In this document: positions 8,122 to 15,151 of the stretch, piece after piece
Numbering within the stretch: position 1 is the first letter of the stretch
Layout of the letters: every line of letters begins with the position of its first letter
Translations under genes and position numbers: made by a program
Assembly: GCA_003538975.1 (NCBI GenBank)
Contig: DPQQ01000012.1
Coordinates: 1-35,033, forward strand
DNA length: 35,033 bases
Direction: 5' to 3'
Source of the DNA: Clostridiales bacterium
GTDB lineage: Bacteria; Bacillota; Clostridia; Christensenellales; Borkfalkiaceae
Notes under the pieces: generated by a model
What the model was told of the DNA's origin: nothing
What the model saw: only the letters and a program-made list of their open reading frames with translations
Databases searched by the model: none

Positions 8122-8225
8122 GCTTTTATCATACCTGTGTTACCGAAACATAACCGCATATTTATCGGACGTATCGGCGACCGATACCAAAACGTATCGC
8201 CGAAACGCTGCCAAATGATAAAAGC
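8122..8225. repeat. 104-bp intergenic element with 11-bp terminal inverted repeats (locus B)
   Basis: The element is bounded by GCTTTTATCAT (8122-8132) and its exact reverse complement ATGATAAAAGC (8215-8225). Inside are one full 24-base copy of the dispersed repeat (8132-8155, starting TACCTGTGTTACCGAAAC) and a second, diverged copy (about 8189-8212, TATCGCCGAAACGCTGCC), with a TATCGG-cga-CCGATA hairpin between them. No reading frame of note is present. Size and ends look like a miniature inverted-repeat element. It lies after the last aro gene, where no other terminator is evident. Confidence 0.55.
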
Positions 8226-8337
8226 AAAACGCCGCCGAACACGTAAAAAAACAAAAAATACACATGTAAAAAACAACAAAAGAATATAAACCTCATATAT
8301 TACATACAATTTTACCGGACACTCCGGCGGTATAAAA

Positions 8338-8706
8338 ATGAAGGAATTTTTCAAAAAAGTATGGGAAAGATTTAAAAAATTTTTCGTATGGCTTTTTAAG
8401 CAGTTAAAAGACAAAAAGAATATAATAATCTTTATAATAACGGTTTTCGTGCTTTCGTCGGAAGTCTGGTTTTCCTTTCTGATGGCGGCTCTGACTAAAA
8501 ATAAGTGGTGGTGGGGCGTAGGATCCGCTTGCTGGGCGTTCTGGCTCGCGCCGTTCACTCCGTTTATACCGCTTTGCATCGCGATAACGATCGGCGTCAG
8601 AAAAATACTCGATAAAATAACCGTAAAGAAGAACAAAAATCCGTCAGACGATAATTCCCGCGGCAGTAATGAAGAAAAAGAAGCCGCAAAACCCGATACC
8701 GAATGA
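8338..8706 (+). CDS. Small membrane protein of unknown function
   Basis: A 122-residue protein with no family I recognise. Residues 1-27 form a strongly basic amphipathic stretch rich in Lys, Phe and Trp (EFFKKVWERFKKFFVWLF). Two hydrophobic segments follow, about 29-52 and 62-86, separated by the polar turn LTKNKWWWG. The C-terminal 30 residues are highly charged and probably disordered. The ribosome binding site is weak, and a small CCGGA-cac-TCCGG hairpin lies 11 bases before the ATG. It precedes the TetR gene by 87 bases and may share its transcript. An antisense frame of 237 codons across this locus has no support. Confidence 0.6.
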   Translation: MKEFFKKVWERFKKFFVWLFKQLKDKKNIIIFIITVFVLSSEVWFSFLMAALTKNKWWWGVGSACWAFWLAPFTPFIPLCIAITIGVRKILDKITVKKNKNPSDDNSRGSNEEKEAAKPDTE

Positions 8707-8793
8707 AAAAACGAAACGTGAACGCCGTAAAACGGTAAATACAGCCGCTTGAACGGCCGCTGATAAAAATACAAAAGTAAAAGGGGAATAAAA

Positions 8794-9354
8794 ATGAGCG
8801 ATATAACAAAAAGAGCGATAGGCGCGTCTCTGAAAAATTTATTGAGAGAGAAAAAGCTTAATAAAATAACAGTTCAGGACATAGCCGACGATTGCGGAAT
8901 AAACCGTCAGACTTTTTATTATCACTTTCAGGACATAAACGACCTTGTCGAATGGATCTGTATCGAAGACACCGAAAAGGTCCTTAAAGAAAACCGCACC
9001 TACGACACGTGGCAGGAAGGCTTTTTATCTGTTTTCGAACTTGCAAAAAAGGATAAAGTATTCATAGACAATATTTACCGCTCCGTTCCGCTTGAAGTTC
9101 TCGAACAATATCTGTATAGGCTCGTATACCCGCTTCTTAAAAACGTCGTGGACGAAAAGAGCAAAGACTTCCACGTACGCGAAGACGATAAAAAGTACAT
9201 AGCCGATTTTTATAAATACGCGTTCGTCGGCGTGCTTCTGGATTGGATAAGGGACGACATGATGGAAAGTCCCGAAAACATCGTAGACCGCGTTTCCAGA
9301 ATCGTCGGCGGCAATATAGAAAACGCCTTCCGCAACTTCACCGCCAAAAATTAA
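8794..9354 (+). CDS. TetR/AcrR-family transcriptional regulator
   Basis: A 186-residue one-component regulator. The N-terminal 45 residues are a TetR helix-turn-helix: ASLKNLLREKKLNKITVQDI, then IADDCGINRQTFYYHFQDIN. The all-helical C-terminal part, including YKYAFVGVLLDWIRDDMMESPENIV, resembles the DhaS-like/TetR_C_33 subgroup in which a conserved G-x-x-x-x-W-I stretch precedes the last helices. A GGGG ribosome binding site lies upstream of the ATG. It is followed by a terminator, and the next gene is oleate hydratase with dyads in its promoter region; control of that gene is a reasonable guess but TetR proteins also often regulate themselves or distant genes. Confidence 0.87.
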   Translation: MSDITKRAIGASLKNLLREKKLNKITVQDIADDCGINRQTFYYHFQDINDLVEWICIEDTEKVLKENRTYDTWQEGFLSVFELAKKDKVFIDNIYRSVPLEVLEQYLYRLVYPLLKNVVDEKSKDFHVREDDKKYIADFYKYAFVGVLLDWIRDDMMESPENIVDRVSRIVGGNIENAFRNFTAKN

Positions 9355-9458
9355 AAAGACGAATAACTTCTGTAAACAATTCAAAACAATCTTAATAAAT
9401 AATATAGATATAACTGATTTAATAATAATCGATCAGGATACAACAAAAATATCCTTAC

Positions 9459-9489
9459 AAAAAAACGCTCCTTATCCGGGCGTTTTTTT
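9459..9489 (+). terminator. Intrinsic terminator after the TetR gene
   Basis: AAAAAAACGC (9459-9468) and GCGTTTTTTT (9480-9489) form a 10-bp stem with an 11-base loop and a built-in T-run. It would also work on the other strand. Confidence 0.85.
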
Positions 9490-9632
9490 GCTTGCCGTTT
9501 TACGCCGTCGGCGACTATGATACGCGCAATTTTATCATTTTACCGCCGTATTTTCTCCCATATTTTTAATGAAAAATTTTTTAGACAAAACCCGGAAAGT
9601 GTATAAATTTTTTACAGTTTATCGCCGGTGTA

Positions 9633-9693
9633 ACAAATTAAGACAGCGGCAAAAATTTGTCTATTGTAATTTATTTTTCGCCGCGTTACAATA
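9633..9693 (+). promoter_or_regulatory. Probable ohyA promoter with two inverted repeats
   Basis: TTGTAA (9664-9669) and TACAAT (9687-9692) are spaced by 17 bases and are themselves parts of the 8-bp dyad TATTGTAA/TTACAATA (9662-9669 and 9686-9693). A second dyad, ACAAATT/AATTTGT (9633-9639 and 9654-9660), lies just upstream. The -35 is a moderate match. The dyads are candidate operators, possibly for the TetR protein encoded upstream. The rest of the 371-base gap holds only the TetR terminator and A+T-rich sequence. Confidence 0.5.
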
Positions 9694-9725
9694 AGGGCAG
9701 AAAAAAAGATCGGAGGTAAAAGATC

Positions 9726-11510
9726 ATGTATTACGGAGCAGGAAACTATGAAGCGTTCGCTCATCCCGTAAAACCGGAAGGAGTAGACGGAAAATCGGCT
9801 TACATTATAGGCACGGGGCTTGCCGGACTTTCGGCGGCGTTCTTCCTTGTAAGAGACGGACAAATGAAAGGAGAGCATATTCACCTTCTTGAAAAACTCG
9901 ACATCGCAGGCGGTTCGTGCGACGGAAGATCGGTTCCGAGACAGGGCTACTTTATGAGGGGCGGAAGAGAAATGGACAACCATTTCGAAGTTATGTGGGA
10001 AATGTTCAGAGACGTTCCTTCAATCGAAAACCCGGGTTTATCCGTTCTCGACGAATATTACAGACTCAATAAAAAAGATCCCAACTACTCTCTTTGCAGA
10101 GCGACCGTAAACCGCGGCGAAAACGCGCATACGGACAATAAATTCGGTTTAAGCAAAGCCGCCGCTATGGAAATAAGCAAGCTTTTCTTAACGCCGGAAG
10201 AAGAACTCGAAGACAAAAAAATAAGCGACTACTTCGACGACGAATTCTGGAACAGCAACTTCTGGCTTTATTGGCAGACGATGTTCGCGTTCCACTCGTG
10301 GGATTCGGCGCTCGAAATGAAGAGATACCTTCAGAGATACGTTCACCATATCGACGGACTTCCCGACTTCTCGGCGCTCCGTTTCACTAAATACAATCAG
10401 TACGAAAGCCTTATTCTTCCGCTTCAGAAATATCTCGAAGAACGCGGCGTAAAAGTAGAATACGGCGTAGACGTCAAAAACGTAGTATTCGATATAAACG
10501 GCAAAAAGAAGGTCGCTAAAAAGATCGAATACGTTAAGGACGGCGAAAAGGGTTCGATAGACCTTTTGGAAAGCGACCTTGTATTTATTACAAACGGATG
10601 CTGCACCGATACGAGCTGTTACGGCGACCAGACTCACGCGCCCGACCTTTCCAAGGTAAGAAAAGGCGGCGGCGAATCGTGGGATCTCTGGAAGAAGATA
10701 GCTCTTCAGGATCCGTCGTTCGGCAATCCGTCCAACTACTGCGACCATCCCGACGAAACCAACTGGATGAGCGCGACGGTAGAAACTTCGGACGAAGAAA
10801 TCATCGAATGTATCGAAAAGATTTGCAGAAGAGATCCGAGAGCCGGCAGAGTGACCACGGGCGGCATCGTAACGGTAAAGGACAGCGTAAACAATTGGTA
10901 TATGTCCTGGACGATAAACCGTCAGCCGCAGTTCAAAGCGCAGGATAAAAACACTGTTCTTATCTGGCTTTACTCGCTCAACACCGACAAACCCGGCAAC
11001 TACGTAAATAAACCCATGCGCGAATGTACCGGCGAAGAAGTATGTGCGGAATGGCTCTATCACATCGGCTTGCCGCTTGAAAAAATCAACGAATACGCAA
11101 AAACTAAAGCCAACACAACAACTTGTTATATGCCTTTCATAAACGCGTTCTTCCGTCCGAGAAAGAATTCCGACAGACCTAAGGTCGTACCCGAAGGAGC
11201 GGTTAACTTTGCATTCATCGGTCAGTTCGCCGAAACCCCGAGAGATACCATCTTCACTATAGAATACTCTATGAGAACGGGCATGGAATCGGTTTACACT
11301 CTTCTGGACATCGACAGAGCGGTTCCCGAAGTATGGGGCAGCGTATACGACGTAAGGGAACTTTTGAAAGCGGTTTATTACGCGCTCGACAAGCAGCCTT
11401 TGACGAGCATGAAGCTCACGGTGAAAGAAAAGCTTATGCTTAAAGAAGTAACGAAAGCCGTAAAAGGCACCGACGCCGAAAAACTCATTAAAGAAAGCGG
11501 GATTCTGTAA
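9726..11510 (+). CDS. ohyA: Oleate hydratase (myosin-cross-reactive-antigen family)
   Basis: This flavoenzyme adds water to the cis-9 double bond of unsaturated fatty acids such as oleate, giving 10-hydroxystearate. In gut and skin bacteria it detoxifies free fatty acids. Evidence: the conserved N-terminus MYYGAGNYEAFAHP, the FAD motif IIGTGLAGLSAAFF (about residues 27-40), LLEKLDIAGGSCDG, and RGGREMDNHFEVMW with Glu82. Tyr201 in KRYLQRYVHH falls at the same number as the catalytic Tyr of the Staphylococcus aureus enzyme, as Glu82 does. SMRTGMESVYTLL near the C-terminus is also typical. The length of 594 residues is normal. The ATG is preceded by CGGAGG. It stands alone between a promoter with dyads and a strong terminator. 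Confidence 0.95.
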   Translation: MYYGAGNYEAFAHPVKPEGVDGKSAYIIGTGLAGLSAAFFLVRDGQMKGEHIHLLEKLDIAGGSCDGRSVPRQGYFMRGGREMDNHFEVMWEMFRDVPSIENPGLSVLDEYYRLNKKDPNYSLCRATVNRGENAHTDNKFGLSKAAAMEISKLFLTPEEELEDKKISDYFDDEFWNSNFWLYWQTMFAFHSWDSALEMKRYLQRYVHHIDGLPDFSALRFTKYNQYESLILPLQKYLEERGVKVEYGVDVKNVVFDINGKKKVAKKIEYVKDGEKGSIDLLESDLVFITNGCCTDTSCYGDQTHAPDLSKVRKGGGESWDLWKKIALQDPSFGNPSNYCDHPDETNWMSATVETSDEEIIECIEKICRRDPRAGRVTTGGIVTVKDSVNNWYMSWTINRQPQFKAQDKNTVLIWLYSLNTDKPGNYVNKPMRECTGEEVCAEWLYHIGLPLEKINEYAKTKANTTTCYMPFINAFFRPRKNSDRPKVVPEGAVNFAFIGQFAETPRDTIFTIEYSMRTGMESVYTLLDIDRAVPEVWGSVYDVRELLKAVYYALDKQPLTSMKLTVKEKLMLKEVTKAVKGTDAEKLIKESGIL

Positions 11511-11552
11511 TAAACCGAAAACCGCTTTCAAAAAGACAAAAAGCTTACCGCG

Positions 11553-11582
11553 GGTCTGATATATCGCGTTTTGTATCAGACC
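11553..11582. other. Hairpin downstream of ohyA
   Basis: GGTCTGATA (11553-11561) and TATCAGACC (11574-11582) are perfect 9-bp inverted repeats around a 12-base loop with no T-run. It may be a 3'-end structure or an operator-like dyad; nothing else marks it. Confidence 0.35.
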
Positions 11583-11653
11583 TGAACGTAATAAAACTCC
11601 TCAAGCCCGAAAGGGAAATTTTAAGCAAAACTCCATAAACAAGTAAACGCAAC

Positions 11654-11688
11654 ATAAAAACAACCGCTTTTTTAGCGGTTGTTTTTAT
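11654..11688 (+). terminator. Strong intrinsic terminator after ohyA
   Basis: ATAAAAACAACCGCT and AGCGGTTGTTTTTAT pair perfectly around a short T-rich loop; the tail is in the right arm. It separates ohyA from the independent promoter of the structured leader. Confidence 0.85.
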
Positions 11689-11716
11689 GTATTTTAACAA
11701 AATTTTATAAAAATTC

Positions 11717-11745
11717 TTGATTTGTTTTTACGATTATGTTATTAT
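11717..11745 (+). promoter_or_regulatory. Promoter of the structured leader RNA
   Basis: TTGATT (11717-11722) and TATTAT (11740-11745) are separated by exactly 17 bases. Transcription would begin near 11752, which is the first base of the closing stem of the leader RNA. This coincidence supports both calls. Confidence 0.7.
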
Positions 11746-11751
11746 TTATTT

Positions 11752-11953
11752 GCCAGACTAACTTAATATAAGCGGAACGACTTTGATTCGGAGTATTGTT
11801 ATACTCTTTTTTTGTACACTGTATTTTTTGAATTTGTTAAAAATGCAAATTCCATAAATACAGTGTCGGGGTTATCCCGGTTCCGTTTTGGTTAGTTTGG
11901 CGACTATCGGAATTTGCGTTTTTTTGCGCTTACTTCGGTAGGCGCATTTTTTT
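11752..11953 (+). ncRNA. Multi-branched structured leader RNA, candidate riboswitch or attenuator
   Basis: Five helices can be read directly. P1 pairs 11752-11762 with 11891-11901 (11 bp, one G-U). P2 pairs 11770-11778 with 11880-11888. Inside P2 are three hairpins: P3 (11791-11796/11801-11806, GAGTAT-tgtt-ATACTC), P4 (11816-11826/11856-11866, 11 perfect bp, then 11830-11836/11846-11852, 7 bp), and P5 (CGGG 11867-11870 with CCCG 11876-11879). The fold is a closed four-way junction followed by an intrinsic terminator at 11925-11953. The gene start follows the terminator by 17 bases with no room for another promoter, so expression must depend on read-through. It matches no riboswitch class whose consensus I know. 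A standalone small RNA is the main alternative. Confidence 0.65.
11925..11953 (+). terminator. Terminator at the end of the leader, just before a ribosome binding site
   Basis: A 9-bp stem (11925-11933 with 11938-11946, one G-U) is closed by a cUUCGg tetraloop and followed by seven T. It ends only about 10 bases before the GTGGGGG ribosome binding site of the next gene, the classic position of a conditional terminator. Confidence 0.8.
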
Positions 11954-11969
11954 ATTTAAGTGGGGGATT

Positions 11970-12698
11970 ATGAAGGATATTTTTTATGAAAAGAACAAAA
12001 TAACCACGTTACGTGTTATTTTTTTAGTGTTATTTCTGGCTTGTTGCATTCTGACGGTTGTTTCATGCAAACCGACAACCGAGTTTGAAATCGTATCCGC
12101 CGAAGGCTATCTTAACGATTATTACGAATATTCCGACGAATCCGAATGTACGATAACGGCGGAATTTAACGAAAGCGTGGACGAAGGAAGCATAACCGTA
12201 ACTTTTTATGACGAAGACGGCAATATTTCGGATAAGCAGACAAAAGATTTTACTTCATGGGACGTAAACGATAAAACGGTCGAAATTACTTTTTCTAACG
12301 TAAAGGGGCGTCCCGCTTCTTATGAAGTAACCGATTTTACTGTCGAGCCGCCTCCGAGCCTTGTTTCGATTTTAATCTCTGAGTTTATAGTATGGCTGAT
12401 TTTATTTATAATTACGGTAAGTCCGTTTGCCATGTCCTGCGAAATATACGACTTTAACGGAAACGCCATAACCGTTTATTCGGGTTGGTTCAGTTGTTAT
12501 GTAAAAGTAAACGGCATTACGGTAGATAAAAAAAGCTCGATTTTAAGGAACTTCTTCTTCGGCAGAATATTCCCGATGCACCTTTCGACTACGCTTCCGG
12601 ACGGCGTGTTTTTGCTTGTTAAAATAAACTTTTTTAACGGAATAAAAATGTGGCTCAACGGCTGTGTATATAACAAAAAATATATAAAACAAAAATAA
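11970..12698 (+). CDS. Membrane lipoprotein-like protein with a C-terminal domain shared with the next gene
   Basis: Function unknown. Residues 14-32 are hydrophobic and end in LTVVSC, a plausible lipobox with Cys33. A 95-residue acidic, beta-rich region follows (FEIVSAEGYL... to ...YEVTDFTVEPPPS) and should face outward. A second membrane segment spans about 133-155. The remaining 85 residues begin SCEIYDFNGNAITVYSG and are clearly homologous to the C-terminus of the next protein (YDFNGN-ITVY-G, VKVNG, LST-LPDG); this part should be cytoplasmic. The ATG follows TGGGGGA. It is the first gene behind the structured leader. I do not recognise a named family for the shared domain. Confidence 0.7.
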   Translation: MKDIFYEKNKITTLRVIFLVLFLACCILTVVSCKPTTEFEIVSAEGYLNDYYEYSDESECTITAEFNESVDEGSITVTFYDEDGNISDKQTKDFTSWDVNDKTVEITFSNVKGRPASYEVTDFTVEPPPSLVSILISEFIVWLILFIITVSPFAMSCEIYDFNGNAITVYSGWFSCYVKVNGITVDKKSSILRNFFFGRIFPMHLSTTLPDGVFLLVKINFFNGIKMWLNGCVYNKKYIKQK

Positions 12699-12720
12699 TT
12701 TTTATTTAAGGGGGAAAATT

Positions 12721-13158
12721 ATGGGAACACCTTTAAGCGAAGCTCGCGCAGATAAAAAGAAAATAAACACGCACAAAACGATATGTCTTATTATATGGGC
12801 AATCAGCCTTATAGCGACTGTTTGTTTAACTGTTTTTTGTTTTTATGTTTTTTATATTCTTTTTATATATGTATTTTTGTTTATATCTTGTCTTCTTGTC
12901 CCGGCTATGTTCGTATCTTGCAGAGTTTATGATTTTAACGGAAACATTATAACGGTTTATGCAGGATCGTCGCATCATTATTTAAAAGTAAACGGAAAAA
13001 TAATGGACGAATACACAGCTTTTTTCAGAAATAGTCCGATTTATCTTTCGACAAATCTTCCGGACGGAACGTATCTGCAGGCGACGATAACCACCATGAA
13101 CAGGGTTTCGCTTAAAATAAACAACGTTTTATATACGGTCGAAATAAAAAATCCGTAA
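12721..13158 (+). CDS. Small membrane protein, paralogue of the preceding gene
   Basis: Function unknown. It has 145 residues: a short basic N-terminus, two adjacent membrane helices (about 22-45 and 46-68), then a cytoplasmic beta-rich domain starting SCRVYDFNGNIITVYAG and sharing KVNG, LSTNLPDG and the final L-x-x-N-x-x-Y pattern with its neighbour. It lacks the outward-facing domain of the first paralogue. The ribosome binding region TTTTTATTTAAGGGGG resembles the one before the first paralogue, so the duplication seems to have included the translation signal. It lies 22 bases after that gene and is followed by a terminator, making a two-gene operon. Confidence 0.7.
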   Translation: MGTPLSEARADKKKINTHKTICLIIWAISLIATVCLTVFCFYVFYILFIYVFLFISCLLVPAMFVSCRVYDFNGNIITVYAGSSHHYLKVNGKIMDEYTAFFRNSPIYLSTNLPDGTYLQATITTMNRVSLKINNVLYTVEIKNP

Positions 13159-13204
13159 AATAAAAAATATGAACCGAAATATAACACAACTATAAATACA
13201 ATCT

Positions 13205-13232
13205 AAAAAGACGGCAAATTGCCGTTTTTTTT
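13205..13232 (+). terminator. Intrinsic terminator after the paralogue pair
   Basis: ACGGCAA/TTGCCGT forms a tight hairpin (13211-13225) flanked by AAAAAG and eight T. Confidence 0.85.
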
Positions 13233-13247
13233 GCGTATCGGGTTAAG

Positions 13248-13256
13248 TGGTATAAT
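13248..13256 (+). promoter_or_regulatory. Extended -10 promoter of pdaB
   Basis: TGGTATAAT is an extended -10 element; no good -35 is present. The mRNA would start near 13263, giving an unusually long leader of about 185 bases. The leader contains a 17-codon frame (13330-13383, starting MGEVLRLNTLKRL) behind AAGGTAGAG, but no structure I recognise. Confidence 0.5.
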
Positions 13257-13446
13257 AAATTGTTTTAAACATATATCGGAATAAAATCCGGAATAAAACA
13301 AGCCGCCGCATAATAGATTAAGGTAGAGAATGGGTGAAGTCTTACGGTTAAATACGCTAAAAAGGTTGAAGCCGATATTTTAAATCGCAGAATTTCGCCA
13401 AAATCCGACAAATCGGTAACAATTTTTTGTTTCATCGGAGATTATA

Positions 13447-14193
13447 ATGAAAATCGTAGCGGTAAAAAAGAAAACTTTGATAATAGCGGCGATACTTATT
13501 CTGACGGTAATCTCGTCGATAAGCGTCGGCGCGGCGGCTGTATTCAAACCCAAAAGATCGCTGCCGATATATTCGGTAGACCGGTCGGACAAAAAAATAG
13601 CAATATCCTTCGACTGCGCCTGGGGAACGGAGTTTACCGACAAAATTCTTGAAATTCTTAAAGAAAAGGATGTAAAGACGACCTTCTTCTGCGTGGAATT
13701 CTGGACGAAAAAGTATCCGGAATACGTTAAAAAAATCTCGGACGAAGGGCATGAACTCGGCACTCACTCGGCAACTCATCCAAAAATGAGTACGCTTTCA
13801 AGAGAGCAGATTATAAAAGAACTGACTACTTCAAAAACGGCTCTCGAAGAGATAACGGGTAAGACTGTGGATCTTTTCAGACCGCCTTACGGCGACTATA
13901 ACAACCTTGTTATAGACACTTCGCGGGAGCTGGGACTTTATCCGGTGCAGTGGGACGTAGACAGTCTCGACTGGAAAAATCTTACCGCGGCAGAAATGTA
14001 TAAAAGAGTGGTCTCACGGGTAAAAAGCGGCTCGATAGTGCTGTTCCACAACAACGGACTGCACACCGCCGAAGCTCTTCCGGGAATAATAGACGCTCTT
14101 AAAAACGAAGGTTTTACCTTCGTAACGATAGGGGAACTTATTTATAAAAAAGAGTACAGAACCGACAACACCGGCAGGCAATTCGAGATATAA
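13447..14193 (+). CDS. pdaB: PdaB-type polysaccharide deacetylase
   Basis: A 248-residue NodB-fold deacetylase with an N-terminal membrane anchor or signal (about residues 9-31). NodB motifs are all present: SFDCAWG (residues 54-60; the FD-x-AWG form is typical of the sporulation protein PdaB, in place of FDDG), the zinc-ligand motif THSATHP (His107, His111), RPPYGDYN (145-152), WDVDSLDW (169-176) and LFHN with the last catalytic His201. PdaB in Bacillus is needed for spore stability and acts on peptidoglycan or another N-acetylated glycan; the same role is inferred here and would mean an endospore-forming ancestry. A CGGAG ribosome binding site precedes the ATG. Confidence 0.85.
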   Translation: MKIVAVKKKTLIIAAILILTVISSISVGAAAVFKPKRSLPIYSVDRSDKKIAISFDCAWGTEFTDKILEILKEKDVKTTFFCVEFWTKKYPEYVKKISDEGHELGTHSATHPKMSTLSREQIIKELTTSKTALEEITGKTVDLFRPPYGDYNNLVIDTSRELGLYPVQWDVDSLDWKNLTAAEMYKRVVSRVKSGSIVLFHNNGLHTAEALPGIIDALKNEGFTFVTIGELIYKKEYRTDNTGRQFEI

Positions 14194-14231
14194 ACTCGTA
14201 CTAGTGCCGGACTCGGCAAAAAGGGGAAAAG

Positions 14232-14972
14232 ATGAACATTTTTACGGAAAAGAACAACAAGGTTTACTTAAGCGGAAAAGTCGTTACAAAGGCGGACTTT
14301 TCGCACGAAGTGTACGGCGAAAGTTTTTACGAAATGACTCTCGCGGTGGAAAGACTTTCGGGACAGGAAGACAAACTCCCGATAACTGTGTCGGAAAGGC
14401 TACTTAAAGATAAAAACGTAGGAGTAGGCTCGGTTATTACAGTCGCCGGGCAGTTCAGAAGTTACAATAAGTTAGTGGACGGCAAATCCAAACTTATGCT
14501 CACCGTATTCGTAAGGGAAATACTTGACGAAGCGGCTTCGGATAATCCTAACGGCATAATCCTTTGCGGTTACGTCTGTAAACCGCCCGTGTACCGCACA
14601 ACGCCGTTTAACCGCGAAATCGCCGACGTTCTTCTCGCAGTCAACCGCTCTTACAACAAGTCCGACTACATTCCTTGTATAGCCTGGGGCAGAAACGCAA
14701 GGTTTGTGCGGTCTTTACCCGTCGGCGAAAAACTCGCCGTCTCGGGCAGAATACAGAGCAGAGACTATCAGAAAAAGTTTTCCGAAACCGATATAAGAAC
14801 TCTCACCGCATACGAAGTCTCCGTATCAAAGCTCGCCGCGGTATCGGAGGGTGAAGAAAACGTTGCCGAAGAAGCCTTCGAATCCGATTTTTATAACCTT
14901 GCCGAAAAGCAGAATATGACCGGCGAAATCACTTTTAAGGAAAGCAAAATCGAAACGGACATAGTGTCTTAG
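14232..14972 (+). CDS. Single-stranded DNA-binding-like protein with two OB folds
   Basis: A 246-residue protein that reads as two OB-fold units. The first (about 9-100) runs from KVYLSGKVVTKADF through ESFYEMTLAVERLSG to VGSVITVAGQFRSYNK. The second (about 107-195) runs from NGIILCGYVCKPPVYRTTPF through REIADVLLAVNRSY and PCIAWGRNARFV to EKLAVSGRIQSRDYQKK, which is very close to the SSB core. An acidic tail follows, but it does not end in the usual DDIPF-type tip (here ETDIVS), so interaction with SSB partners may differ. It may be a second SSB-like protein rather than the main one. The ATG follows AAGGGGAAAAG. A small TGCCG/CGGCA hairpin separates it from pdaB. Confidence 0.75.
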   Translation: MNIFTEKNNKVYLSGKVVTKADFSHEVYGESFYEMTLAVERLSGQEDKLPITVSERLLKDKNVGVGSVITVAGQFRSYNKLVDGKSKLMLTVFVREILDEAASDNPNGIILCGYVCKPPVYRTTPFNREIADVLLAVNRSYNKSDYIPCIAWGRNARFVRSLPVGEKLAVSGRIQSRDYQKKFSETDIRTLTAYEVSVSKLAAVSEGEENVAEEAFESDFYNLAEKQNMTGEITFKESKIETDIVS

Positions 14973-15080
14973 AGGGTTATAAACATAAAACAGCTACGCC
15001 AAAAAGGAAAATAAAAATTATAAAAAGTATCACATTGCTTTTATCTCATATATGGCATGTATACCTCCGAAAAGATATAA

Positions 15081-15106
15081 AAAAGGACTCCTTTGAGTCC
15101 TTTTTT
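15081..15106. terminator. Bidirectional intrinsic terminator
   Basis: AAAAGGACTC-cttt-GAGTCCTTTT, extended by A- and T-runs on either side, works on both strands. It lies between the convergent SSB-like gene and the large minus-strand gene. Confidence 0.85.
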
Positions 15107-15151
15107 ATTGCCGTTTTTAAGTAACGGCGACAAATATTTTTTATTAAATAG

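Noticed and set aside
8061..8774. 237-codon minus-strand frame over the repeat element and the small membrane protein
   Set aside because: Overlaps the end of the chorismate mutase gene and the intergenic repeat, with low-complexity Phe/Ser/Arg-rich translation and no start signal.
10188..11531. 447-codon open frame on the minus strand opposite ohyA
   Set aside because: It is antisense to a clearly identified enzyme, has no ribosome binding site or domain, and reflects codon bias of the true gene.
11791..11813. P3 hairpin of the leader (GAGTAT-tgtt-ATACTC plus T-run) as a genuine terminator
   Set aside because: The stem is only 6 bp and A-T-rich, so termination would be weak; it fits better as a helix of the larger fold, though early partial termination is not excluded.
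13172..13190. ACCGAAATATAAC as another copy of the dispersed repeat
   Set aside because: Only the A+T-rich inner half matches; the TACCTGT part is missing.
14204..14407. 67-codon frame overlapping the start of the SSB-like gene
   Set aside because: It lies in another frame of a well-supported gene and is rich in Arg/Lys without any family pattern.
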